DNA from: CAVVFX01 sp963777595
GTDB lineage: Bacteria; Acidobacteriota; Terriglobia; Bryobacterales; Bryobacteraceae
Length of the DNA: 64,000 nt
Direction: 5' to 3'
Assembly (NCBI GenBank): GCA_963777595.1
Contig: CAVZRE010000067.1
Coordinates: 1 to 64,000 of the forward strand
Positions 18,014-25,293 of this stretch are shown piece after piece. The position numbers and the translations under genes were made by a program. Position 1 is the stretch's first letter. Each line of letters opens with the position of its first letter. Under the pieces are notes generated by a model that worked only from the letters and a program-made list of their open reading frames with translations, did no database searches and was not told the origin of the DNA.

Positions 18014-19164
18014 TTAGGCCATGACCTTGACGAACGCAGCCTTGAACTTGTTCATCTCCTCCTGGGTTCCAACGGTGACGCGAACGTAGGTCGGCCAGAC
18101 CGGCCATACGCGTCCGACGTAGATCTTCTCCTTGCGCATCGCCATCGACGAATGTCGTTGCCCGGCTTGCTTCACGTCCACCATGAATTTGTTGGACACG
18201 GAGGGAACAACGGTGAAGCCTTTGCCGGTCGAGGAAGCTGCAGGGTATCTTCGCGAACGCCGCCGATGATCTTGCGGCGCTCCGGAATCAGGTTCTTCAC
18301 CTGAAGGCTGGTGCTGGCGGCGGCCATACCGGTGATCGGCATCATGCCCGCGCCCCAACCGCCCATCTTCTCGAGCAGATCCGGACGGCCGATGGCGGCG
18401 CCTGCGCGCAGGCCGGCCATACCGTAGATCTTCGAGAAGGTGCGCAGGATGATGACATCCTTGTCCTTCTGGACCAGGTCGGTGCTGAAGTAGTCGTCAC
18501 CCGCGATGTGCGTGTAGGCTTCGTCGATCAGCACGACCGAGCCCTTCGGTTTGTTCGCAACCAGCCATTCGATGTCGGACCTCTTGGTCAGCGTGCCGGT
18601 CGGGTTGTTGGGGTTGCAGATGTAGATCAGTCCCGCGTCGGGGCTGGCTGCCAGCCATCGCCTTGACGTCGTGCGAGAAGTCCTTGCGTCAGCGGAACCT
18701 TGATAATTTTGGCGCCGATGAACTCCGCGGCGCGCCCGCCGGCTTCATAACCGGGGTCGCCCATCACCAGCGGTTTCGTCGGCGAAGTGAATGCCAGAAC
18801 GGTCTGATGCAGCGGAGCGCTGGATCCCGCATAAATGCGGATGTATTCTTGCTTTACGCCTTCCTGCTCGGAGAGGATCTTCGCGACTTTATCGGTCTCG
18901 CCATACATGATAACGGCCGCCTTTGGCAACGATGTTGTGGACGGCATCCCGTGCTTCGGCACAAGGACCCATGGGATTCTCATTGGCGTTGATCATTACC
19001 GCATCGGGCGGCACGTTAGCTACGCGAGATAGCTGCGCTAAGGCCGGTTCGTTGTAAAAGGGTAGCGTGGCAGCGCCAGCGACCATGGTCGCAAGCTGTC
19101 CAAAATTGCGCCGCGTAAAGCCGCGTTGCAGAAAGTCTTTCATTTCCTGAGAGGTGAGTATCAT
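18014..19164 (-). CDS. Tat-exported PLP-dependent aminotransferase (histidinol-phosphate aminotransferase family), frameshifted
   Basis: ATG 19164 has AGGAGAA about six bases upstream. The N-terminus contains a twin-arginine signal, GFTRRNFGQLATMVAGAATL. The body is class I/II aminotransferase: MINANENPMGPCAEARDAV, YAGSSAPLHQTVLAFTSPTK, PLVMGDPGYEAGGRAAEFIG, LIDEAYTHIAGDDYF and the lysine motif RTFSKIYGMAGLRAGAAIG, where the K carries PLP. Indels near 18910, 18660 and 18240 break the frame. Tat export fits a folded, cofactor-loaded enzyme, so it probably works in the periplasm rather than in histidine synthesis. It precedes the SulP gene in one transcript. The 19165-19560 gap upstream shows no convincing gene. 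Confidence 0.8.
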
Positions 19165-19560
19165 TGTAAGTTCTCCTAAGTCAAAGGTGTGAGGTGGCTT
19201 GTGGGCCCGCCGGAAAGGCCGTAATCGTAGTACGAGCGAGTTTGGGGCGAGCTGCGACAAGCTTGTACATCGCGCACAGCGTCTACCACACAAATCGAGG
19301 CACAGTAATTCGGTAATGATCTCCGGACTTGGAGGGGCTTGCAACAAGGGCAAATCAGGCTATTCGGGAAGCGCGTAAACATAGACGCACTTCTGCGTGG
19401 AATGACCTGGGACGCCCTTAACTTAGCGTAGATAATGGAGGAAGTCAATAGCGAAAGGCACACGCGAAGTTGGCGTCCCGACAGTAAACGATTTCTGTAA
19501 CCTGCTCGCCGGCGAATTGTAAAGTGCGTTGAAATACCATAATCGTTATCAAAACTTTAT

Positions 19561-20121
19561 ATGGGTATCATTTCAAACCGTGCCCGGCCCTATAGTTTTT
19601 TCGAGATAGACTCGAAGGTGACCAAAGGTTTACGTTTGGACCGTCATTTGTCAATCGTCGCAAACGGATTCCGGGCTGCAGGATTCGTCCTGGGAGTTCC
19701 GTCCATCGCGGCCCTGCTGTTCCTGTCCTGGGCGTGGATCTCTCTCCGTCCAGGGCACCCCCTTGTGGCACCCACGACGGACATCGGGAAGTACGGATTG
19801 ATTGCTCTGCTGAGTTCCGGCGCTTATGGCGTGGGCAAGGTTTTCGAATTCTTTGGGGGCGCGACCCGGTGGGTGGCCGGCATGCTGGCAGTGCTGTCGT
19901 TCTGCACAACCCTGTTCAGTGCGAGCCTTTTCTATACCGGTAGGGGGCTCATGGCGCACGCTTTGTGGGCCCGCCTTGCGGGAGGCATACTCACGTTCGG
20001 TCTGTTGCTTCTTTCCTTCGCCGGCATGATGTCCCTCCCCCGCGGCGGGGCATGGATCAGTGTCCTCTTCGCTGGCTTGGCAACTTATGCCATGTGGGTT
20101 TTGGGCTGGAGGTTCTCATAG
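19561..20121 (+). CDS. Hypothetical membrane protein, 186 aa
   Basis: The frame starts at ATG 19561 and is intact. After a polar N-terminus of about 35 residues there are five hydrophobic segments (for example AAGFVLGVPSIAALLFLSWA, YGLIALLSSGAYGVGKVFEF, AGMLAVLSFCTTLFSASLFY and GGILTFGLLLLSFAGMMSLP). It has no recognisable catalytic motif. It lies alone between the aminotransferase operon (divergent) and the small exported peptide gene. No function can be proposed. Confidence 0.55.
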   Translation: MGIISNRARPYSFFEIDSKVTKGLRLDRHLSIVANGFRAAGFVLGVPSIAALLFLSWAWISLRPGHPLVAPTTDIGKYGLIALLSSGAYGVGKVFEFFGGATRWVAGMLAVLSFCTTLFSASLFYTGRGLMAHALWARLAGGILTFGLLLLSFAGMMSLPRGGAWISVLFAGLATYAMWVLGWRFS

Positions 20122-20277
20122 CACTTTCCGGACAGCCCGCAGGCTTCAACGACCACTTTGGCTGGCCGGAGGCATCAGAGCTTCTTGTAAAAGTTCGAAA
20201 AAACATGCGATAGACAATTCCGAGAAGGGACAGTTCCCCTACACTGAAAGTGGTTGATGAAAGGAATAGGTCTTGTT

Positions 20278-20418
20278 ATGAAAAGAATTCTTAGTATGAT
20301 GTTGGGATTAGCACTGGTATTGGGCACCGTTTCAACGACCTTCGCGCAAAGCGGGACTACCCACAAGCACAAAAAGGGTGGTCACAAAGGGACTACTCAC
20401 GGCGGACCCAGCAAGTAG
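20278..20418 (+). CDS. Small exported His/Lys-rich peptide, 46 aa
   Basis: ATG 20278 begins MKRILSMMLGLALVLGTVST, a clear signal peptide with an expected cut after TFA. The mature part is only about 23 residues, with repeated His-Lys-Gly (THKHKKGGHKGTTHGG). An in-frame ATG at 20257 would add seven residues. A GC hairpin follows at 20431-20452. Small basic His-rich secreted peptides of this kind could bind metal ions, nucleic acid or anionic surfaces; none of this is shown. Confidence 0.6.
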   Translation: MKRILSMMLGLALVLGTVSTTFAQSGTTHKHKKGGHKGTTHGGPSK

Positions 20419-20430
20419 ATTTTGCCTGTC

Positions 20431-20452
20431 ACGGCGGTCGCCCGGCCGCCGT
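20431..20452 (+). terminator. GC hairpin after the small exported peptide
   Basis: ACGGCGG pairs with CCGCCGT around an 8-base loop, 13 bases after the stop of the small peptide gene. The downstream stretch is only weakly T-rich, so termination efficiency is uncertain. Confidence 0.4.
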
Positions 20453-20514
20453 TCCTAGAACTCTCCTGTAAACCAGTAAGCGCCAAACGCGCTTACCCCA
20501 TCCCGGAATAAAAA

Positions 20515-20568
20515 AGAAGAGTGGTGAGCGCGGTGGGAATCGAACCTACAACTTGGTGATGAAGAGTC
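20515..20568. repeat. Left attachment-site repeat (copy of tRNA-Lys 3' half)
   Basis: This 54-base stretch matches 23055-23108 at 51 positions; the first 38 bases are identical. In the right copy it is the CCA end, T-arm, variable region and anticodon arm of tRNA-Lys. Here the sequence departs after GAGTC, so no tRNA can be formed. Direct repetition of a tRNA 3' end is the expected trace of integration by a tyrosine recombinase. Confidence 0.85.
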
Positions 20569-20570
20569 GT

Positions 20571-21057
20571 TCAAGATAGGGATGAGCACCTACTCGCCGG
20601 TACCCGGGCTCTTGCGAGCGAGATAAACGCAATCGGGGAAACCCCAAAGAAGCCACCCAACCGTTTGGCTTGCTCTTTGCTGATCGCTCGTTTGCCAGAG
20701 AGTATCTCTGACACCTTGGCGCGCGATCCGAGCACGCCGGCGAGATCGGCTGCCTTCAGATTTCGTCCATCCATCAGTACCTGCAAAGCGCCGGCGGGGT
20801 CCCCCTCCGTCAGCCTGTAGGTGCGACGCTCAAGCTCCTCAATCAGGTGCCCCAAGAAGATTAAGCAGCCTCTCCTCTTCGGCGGTAAGGTTAACCTCCC
20901 CCCGTTTCATTAGCGATTCAACGACGGCGAGAGACTCCTCGTTTTCGTTTTCGGTCTGAATGACTTTGGGCGCGAACTTCGCCAGAAGGCGGCTGTAGCG
21001 GCGAACGTCAATACCCGACTGTCCCGCGATTGAATGAAGTGTGCTCATTGTTTCCAT
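20571..21057 (-). CDS. HigA-like antitoxin, one frameshift
   Basis: The start is ATG 21057. The N-terminal part ends in the helical LTAEEERLLNLLG; an indel near 20845 moves the reading to the next frame, which continues HLIEELERRTYRLTEGDPAG and the Xre helix-turn-helix (LKAADLAGVLGSRAKVSEIL, then SGKRAISKEQAKRLGGFFGV). This order is typical of HigA-type antitoxins (COG5499). The HigB remnant overlaps its start, as in toxin-first higBA operons. Whether the indel is real or a consensus error cannot be told here because the whole element shows decay. Confidence 0.7.
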
Positions 21058-21190
21058 TGCCCCTTATCGTATTCCCGATGAGTGAGGAGTTGCTTGATGT
21101 ACAGGATCTGAGTGGCGAAAGCTGACGTACGCAACCAGCCGGTACCGGATTGTTCGCGCTTCAAGGCCTATCTGAGCGAATACACAAGCG
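21045..21190 (-). pseudogene. C-terminal remnant of a HigB-type toxin
   Basis: Reading upstream of the antitoxin on the same strand gives TIRYRLVAYVSF, then after a one-base shift near 21113 ATQILYIKQLLTHREYDKGQ and WKQ, stopping at TGA 21045 inside the antitoxin gene. The block YRLVAYV with LTHREYDKG is the C-terminal hallmark of HigB ribosome-dependent mRNA interferases. The N-terminal half is not found: sequence beyond 21190 does not resemble the family and merges into the integrase remnant, so the toxin is almost certainly dead. Confidence 0.6.
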
Positions 21191-21277
21191 ATGGAATCGT
21201 GCGATCGTCTTAGACCCAGCACGGGAGACATCGCTGCCGCGAATAAGTACCATGTATACGCATGCATATATTGCGTA

Positions 21278-21521
21278 CGTTATCGGCTTCATGATCTCAG
21301 GCATACGGCGGCTACGAAAATGGCTGAGGCCGGAGTACCGGCGTCAACGATGCTGGCGTTAATGGGACACGGGTCGGGCAATGTTGGAGTGCTACTCCCA
21401 TATATGGATGGCGGCGAAGCGGGAAGCGGTAGAGGCGCTCAGCATCAATTCGTCGCGACGTTCCAATGCGTCACTCAAGGCAGCCACGCTCAGCCATGCG
21501 CGCAGTCCTCACCTCACCTGA
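21278..21521 (+). pseudogene. C-terminal remnant of a tyrosine recombinase (phage-type integrase)
   Basis: From 21278 the plus strand reads RYRLHDLRHTAATKMAEAGV and PASTMLALMGH, then after an indel near 21370 MLECYSHIWMAAKREAVEAL, ending at TGA 21519-21521. This holds the HxxR box (HDLRH), the GH box and the catalytic Tyr (CYSH) of the family. The N-terminal DNA-binding part and the first catalytic Arg are missing, so it is a fragment. Its direction and location fit the integrase that inserted the element into tRNA-Lys. Confidence 0.75.
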
Positions 21522-21533
21522 CCTGACGTCAGG
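21522..21533. promoter_or_regulatory. 12-bp perfect palindrome upstream of the kinase-Nudix gene
   Basis: CCTGACGTCAGG is fully self-complementary. It lies between the stop of the integrase remnant (21521) and the first possible start of the kinase-Nudix gene (21545). It may be an operator or part of the promoter region; position and symmetry are the only evidence. Confidence 0.3.
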
Positions 21534-21544
21534 GCGGCCACTGT

Positions 21545-22951
21545 TTGCTAGACTCTATTCTTACCACTATGGGAGCGAATGCGCCGGATCAGGTTTCAGT
21601 AGAAGCTATCAAGAGCCTGGAGGATCGGGCCGCGAAGCTGAAGGCGTTTCTTGAAGCCAGGCCAGCCAAACGCCCTCTGATCCTAGAATTCAGCGGATCG
21701 CCCAAGGCGGGAAAGACGCGATGTATCAGCGTCCTCGAACTCTTTCTCAAGAGGAACGGGATCAAGACAGAGGTGTACGCTGAGCGGGCGTCGGTCTCCC
21801 CGATCAAATCGAAAGGACACCTGAATTTCAATGTCTGGGTTTCTTGCGCAAGCCTTCAAGGAATGCTGGAGTCGCTGTACAAGGACATCGACGTGTTCAT
21901 TCTTGATCGCGGCGTCTTTGATGCTCTCGTGTGGAATGAATGGCTCGAACTGACGGGGAAGATCACGCGCGAGGAAGCCCAACAAGTCGAGCAGTTTTTT
22001 ACGATGAAGCGTTGGACGGATCTGGTCGATGTAGTTTTCGTGTTGACCTGCAATCCCGCCGTCTCCATCCAACGAGAACACGCTGACCAACTGACAACGA
22101 AGCGCGGAACGATAATGGAAGAGGGAACGCTTGGCCAGTTCCTGGAATCTATCGAGAAGACAATGCAGAAGAATGGCGCGAAATTCAAAAGGATCGTACC
22201 GGTCGATACGACTCACATGAAAACCCGTGAAGGTGTTGCACAAATCACAGACGAAGCCCTGACTGCGTTGAATGGCCTCCTCGATGAATCCATTTGCGTT
22301 GTGCCGACGATGAAGGTAGCCGGACTCCCCCATGCGGGTTTCGTCTCTGATCCGAATGTCGTTTCCAAATTTGTCAATGCCGTGAATGCTGAGAAGCAGT
22401 TCGTTCCAAGATCGTCGGCTGAACAAAATCCAAACTACTTGCAGCCGATTCCCTGTGCAGTGCTCCGATACGGCGATAAAGTCTTGTTCCTAAAGCGCAA
22501 GAAGCCCGGTCACCCGCTTCATGATACCTATGCGGTTTGGGCCGGCGGACACGTCTGTCGGGCAGACGATGGACCAGAACTATTGATTAACACCCTCGAA
22601 CGCGAGCTATCGGAGGAGGTATTCATCAAGCAGGCCTTCGAATTGAACCGAACGCCAGTAGGGTTGATCCGAACGGATGAAGACGCCCGTGCCTCACGTC
22701 ATATAGGAGTGCTGTACGAGGTGTTTCTGAAGAGCGAAGATGTCGCCCTTGCGCTCAATCAGAAGGAATTCAGAGAGACTCGGGGAAGTTCGATGAGCGG
22801 CAGGCTCGTGGATATCAGCCGGATCTCAGAGTTCTACGAATCCATGGGCGACTGGTCGAAGTCAATCGTTGAACACTACTGGCCAGATCAGGTTCCCTCA
22901 ACCGCAAATACGCCTACGCTATTTCGCGAGCCTGGTTCGATAGCCGAGTAG
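21545..22951 (+). CDS. P-loop nucleotide kinase-like domain fused to a Nudix hydrolase domain
   Basis: The 468-aa frame is intact. The start is TTG 21545 or ATG 21569; neither has a strong ribosome site. The N-terminal domain (about 44-245) looks like a thymidylate/deoxynucleoside kinase: Walker A GSPKAGKT at 51-58, an aspartate-arginine pair in ILDRGVFDALVW at 121-122 and VVFVLTCNPAVSIQREH at 163-179. The C-terminal Nudix domain (about 300-445) has the GG turn at 334-335 and the box core E345...RELSEE 353-358; the usual Gly six residues before E345 is replaced by Arg. The preceding YLQPIPCAVL resembles MutT-like phosphoesterases of the COG4112 kind (from memory). It is the only intact cargo of the tRNA-Lys element. 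A role in nucleotide salvage, damaged-nucleotide removal or phage defence is inference. Confidence 0.7.
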   Translation: MLDSILTTMGANAPDQVSVEAIKSLEDRAAKLKAFLEARPAKRPLILEFSGSPKAGKTRCISVLELFLKRNGIKTEVYAERASVSPIKSKGHLNFNVWVSCASLQGMLESLYKDIDVFILDRGVFDALVWNEWLELTGKITREEAQQVEQFFTMKRWTDLVDVVFVLTCNPAVSIQREHADQLTTKRGTIMEEGTLGQFLESIEKTMQKNGAKFKRIVPVDTTHMKTREGVAQITDEALTALNGLLDESICVVPTMKVAGLPHAGFVSDPNVVSKFVNAVNAEKQFVPRSSAEQNPNYLQPIPCAVLRYGDKVLFLKRKKPGHPLHDTYAVWAGGHVCRADDGPELLINTLERELSEEVFIKQAFELNRTPVGLIRTDEDARASRHIGVLYEVFLKSEDVALALNQKEFRETRGSSMSGRLVDISRISEFYESMGDWSKSIVEHYWPDQVPSTANTPTLFREPGSIAE

Positions 22952-23054
22952 CTAACAGAGGCCGTGTTCCCGTAAACGGGAGTATCCAAACGGGACCACA
23001 AAGTCTCCCCGCAGTCGCGAAAACAGCTACTTGACAGCAGCTTGTAAGTCGTTC

Positions 23055-23108
23055 AGAAGAGTGGTGAGCGCGGTGGGAATCGAACCTACAACCTAGTGAT
23101 TAAGAGTC
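23055..23108. repeat. Right attachment-site repeat within tRNA-Lys
   Basis: The right copy of the 54-base repeat covers seven bases beyond the tRNA and the tRNA 3' half up to the anticodon loop. It differs from the left copy at three positions, all in the anticodon-arm part, so crossover in the identical 38 bases is likely. Confidence 0.85.
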
Positions 23109-23137
23109 ACTTGCTCTGCCAATTGAGCTACGCGCCC
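23062..23137 (-). tRNA. tRNA-Lys (CTT)
   Basis: The minus strand reads a full cloverleaf. The acceptor stem GGGCGCG pairs with CGCGCTC with one G-T pair; the D-arm is TAGCTCAATTGGCAGAGCA; the anticodon stem AGTGA/TCACT holds the loop CTCTTAA with anticodon CTT; the T-arm contains GGTTCGATTCC. The 3' CCA is encoded (23062-23064). The element at 20515-23108 is inserted at its 3' side and leaves it intact. Confidence 0.95.
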
Positions 23138-23243
23138 TTCAGTTAGAACTGGGGACGAAGCACGACGTTCCGCGCTTCTCCAAATAGCTTAACACTATTG
23201 CGACCACAGATCCAACTCGCGTGAAAACTGAGAGAACTCTGCG

Positions 23244-23867
23244 TTACCTTCGCTCAATTCCCGCCAGAAAAATCTCGACCATCTCCGTCGCATAATCTTC
23301 GCGCGTCGACTTCACCACCGTATCCTTAAACAGCGCCTGCACTGTTGCATGATGAACGGCCATGCTCACCAGCGCGCGCGCCGCAGATCCAGGATCGATG
23401 TCGCTCCGGAACGCGCCTTCATCCATACGCTTGTGGATGTAGCTTGAAACCCGGTCGTAAATCTCTACCGCATCCCTTTCAAAAAAGAGATCCGCAAGCT
23501 CATGACCTTCTAGCGCGCTGAAAAGCAATAGCCGCAGGTAAGCAGGATCGCGCTCCACCCTTTGCAACAGCAATCTGGCTACCGCGCCGAAGAACTCGCG
23601 ATCGCCTCGCGGATTCTCGACGTCCTGCCAATACTCGTTATCCTGCCGGCGTTCGCGCGCCTTGGTTTCGATGATGGCGCGGTAGAGATCCCGCTTGGTT
23701 TCGAAATGCTGGTAGATCACGGGCTCGGTCACGTCCAGCGCAGCCGCCAGTTCTCGTGTCGTGGCGCCACGAAAACCCTTCTCGGAAAACAGGCGCACGG
23801 CGGCTGCGATGATGGCGTCCCGCCGCTCACCGCTCTTCATTCGGGTCTTGACCGTTGTATTCGTCAC
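23244..23867 (-). CDS. TetR/AcrR family transcriptional regulator
   Basis: An intact 207-aa protein. The N-terminal helix-turn-helix is canonical: RDAIIAAAVRLFSEKGFRGA, then TTRELAAALDVTEPVIYQHF and ETKRDLYRAIIE. The C-terminal ligand domain is all-helical with family-like RDPAYLRLLLFSALEGHELA. TetR proteins usually repress an adjacent efflux or metabolic gene, but the neighbours here are the tRNA-Lys and the convergent end of the dcw cluster, so no target is evident. Confidence 0.9.
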   Translation of the reverse strand: MTNTTVKTRMKSGERRDAIIAAAVRLFSEKGFRGATTRELAAALDVTEPVIYQHFETKRDLYRAIIETKARERRQDNEYWQDVENPRGDREFFGAVARLLLQRVERDPAYLRLLLFSALEGHELADLFFERDAVEIYDRVSSYIHKRMDEGAFRSDIDPGSAARALVSMAVHHATVQALFKDTVVKSTREDYATEMVEIFLAGIERR

Positions 23868-23983
23868 GCTTCACCTCGACCGCCTTATATTAGCGAAAAA
23901 AACAGTCGGGCGCAGGGGGGGCCGCATCTAATCGAGGTTTTGAAGGAATCGGGGAAAACGGAAGGCGGCGCATCGGGGAAGTT

Positions 23984-24024
23984 CCGCACGGCGGACGATT
24001 ACAAGTCGCTCATCCGCCGTGCGG
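23984..24024. terminator. 12-bp perfect inverted repeat after ftsZ
   Basis: CCGCACGGCGGA and TCCGCCGTGCGG pair perfectly across a 17-base loop. The hairpin lies just downstream of the ftsZ stop (24032) and probably ends dcw transcription, although no T-run follows. Plus-strand sequence over this stretch is open for a short distance but shows no recognisable gene. Confidence 0.5.
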
Positions 24025-24031
24025 TGTGGGG

Positions 24032-25242
24032 CTAATTCAAATGGTTGCCTTGCCGTAGATACGCCGGTGTATCGAGATCATCCAGATCGAGCGCCAGAGG
24101 AACGATCGGAGGCTCAGCGGGAGGCGCGGCTTCAATCGCTTGCGCTGGCTCGGGCTCTGGCGCAGACGGACTCGCCGGAATGGACGGAACGCCGGGCACC
24201 GGATCCAGAAATGGTTTGCTCTCACGCAAAGCATCGAGCATCGGGGTGTCCACTCTGAAACCCAGTCGCAATCACCGTGACTTTGACGCCGTCGCCCAGG
24301 GTATCGTCATTGGTAATGCCGAAGGTTATCTGCAGATCGTCGCTGTCGGCTGCTTCGCGAACAATGGAGCAGGCTTCGTCGATCTGGTGCAACCCCAGCG
24401 TGCTGGCGCAAGTGATATTGATCAAAATGCGCTTTGAACCTTTAATCTTGGTGTCTTCGAGCAGTGGGCAATTGATCGCCTGACGCGCCGCCTCGACAGC
24501 GGCGCTCTCGCCATGCGCCGTAGCGGTGCCCATAATGGCGTGACCCATGCCGAGCATCGTCGCCCTTGATGTCCGAGAAATCCAGGTTGATGACGCCCGG
24601 CGTGCAAATGATGTCGGTGATGCCTTCCACGGCCTGACGCAGAATGTCATCCGCGACGCGGAAGGACTGTTTGATGCCGGTGCCGCGAGGCACGATCGCC
24701 AGCAGCCGGTCATTGGGAATCGTGATCAGCGTATCCACCACCTGGGCGAGTTCTTCCATGCTCTGCTCCGCGAGCCGCATACGCTTGGGGCCTTCAAATG
24801 TGAACGGCTTGGTAACTACTGCAACCGTAAGCGCCTCGAGCTCTTTCGCGAGCGAAGCGACCACTCGAGCGGCGCCCGCTCCCGTGCCTCCGCCCAAGCC
24901 TGCGGTGACGAACACCATGTCGGCCCCTTGAAGCATTTCAATGAGCCGGTTGGTGTCCTCTTCTGCCGCCCTACGCCCGATTTTTGGGTCGGAGCCGGCG
25001 CCCAGAGCGCCCGTGAGCTTGGCGCCGATCTGAATCTTGTTAGGGACATTGGATGAAGCGAGAGCTTGCGCGTCGGTGTCGATGCCGAAGAACTCGGGAC
25101 CGGTGAGTCCTTCTTCGACCAGACGGCCAACTGCGTTCAAGCCGCAGCCGCCCACGCCAACCACTTTAATGCGCGCGCCGTGGCGCGACTCTTCCTGAAT
25201 TTCGTATTTGAGTGAGTCGAGATTCCCGTCCATGATCGACAT
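24032..25242 (-). CDS. ftsZ: Cell division protein FtsZ, two frameshifts
   Basis: ATG 25242 follows AAGGAGAAAA, so I prefer it to the upstream in-frame ATG at 25278. The tubulin-like GTPase forms the division ring. Visible motifs are IKVVGVGGCGLNAVGRLVEE, the GTP loop GLGGGTGAGAA, PFTFEGPKRM and the T7 region GVINLDFSDIKGD. The glycine after the GTP loop stem and the linker rich in Pro/Ala (SIPASPSAPEPEPAQ) are normal, and a C-terminal peptide LDDLDTPAYLRQGNHLN replaces the usual conserved tail. Indels near 24560 and 24250 shift the frame. It is the last gene of the cluster, 52 bases after ftsA. Confidence 0.93.
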
Positions 25243-25293
25243 CGCTTTTCTCCTTCTTTCCTCTTTTGTTTCACGCACTCCACTTGAATAGGG

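Larger units (their letters stand above)
20515..23108. mobile_element. Small decayed integrative element in tRNA-Lys
   Basis: About 2.5 kb lies between two directly repeated copies of the tRNA-Lys 3' half. Inside are a HigA-like antitoxin gene, the C-terminal remnant of its HigB toxin, the C-terminal remnant of a tyrosine recombinase and one open gene, the P-loop kinase-Nudix fusion. The orientation is right for insertion at a tRNA 3' end: the intact tRNA keeps the right copy. With most of the integrase missing, the element is probably immobile now. The kinase-Nudix gene appears more AT-rich than its chromosomal neighbours by eye. Confidence 0.75.

Noticed and set aside
19176..19463. A 95-codon minus-strand frame upstream of the aminotransferase gene
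   Set aside because: Cys/Ser/Arg-rich with no ribosome site; it covers the probable promoter and leader of the aminotransferase gene.
20519..20568. A second tRNA-Lys gene
   Set aside because: Only the 3' half is present; the D-arm and acceptor 5' strand are missing, so it is an attachment-site copy rather than a gene.
23928..24034. A short plus-strand coding tail before the ftsZ stop
   Set aside because: The frame has a plausible composition but no start, ribosome site or family resemblance, and it contains the 12-bp hairpin that better explains the region.
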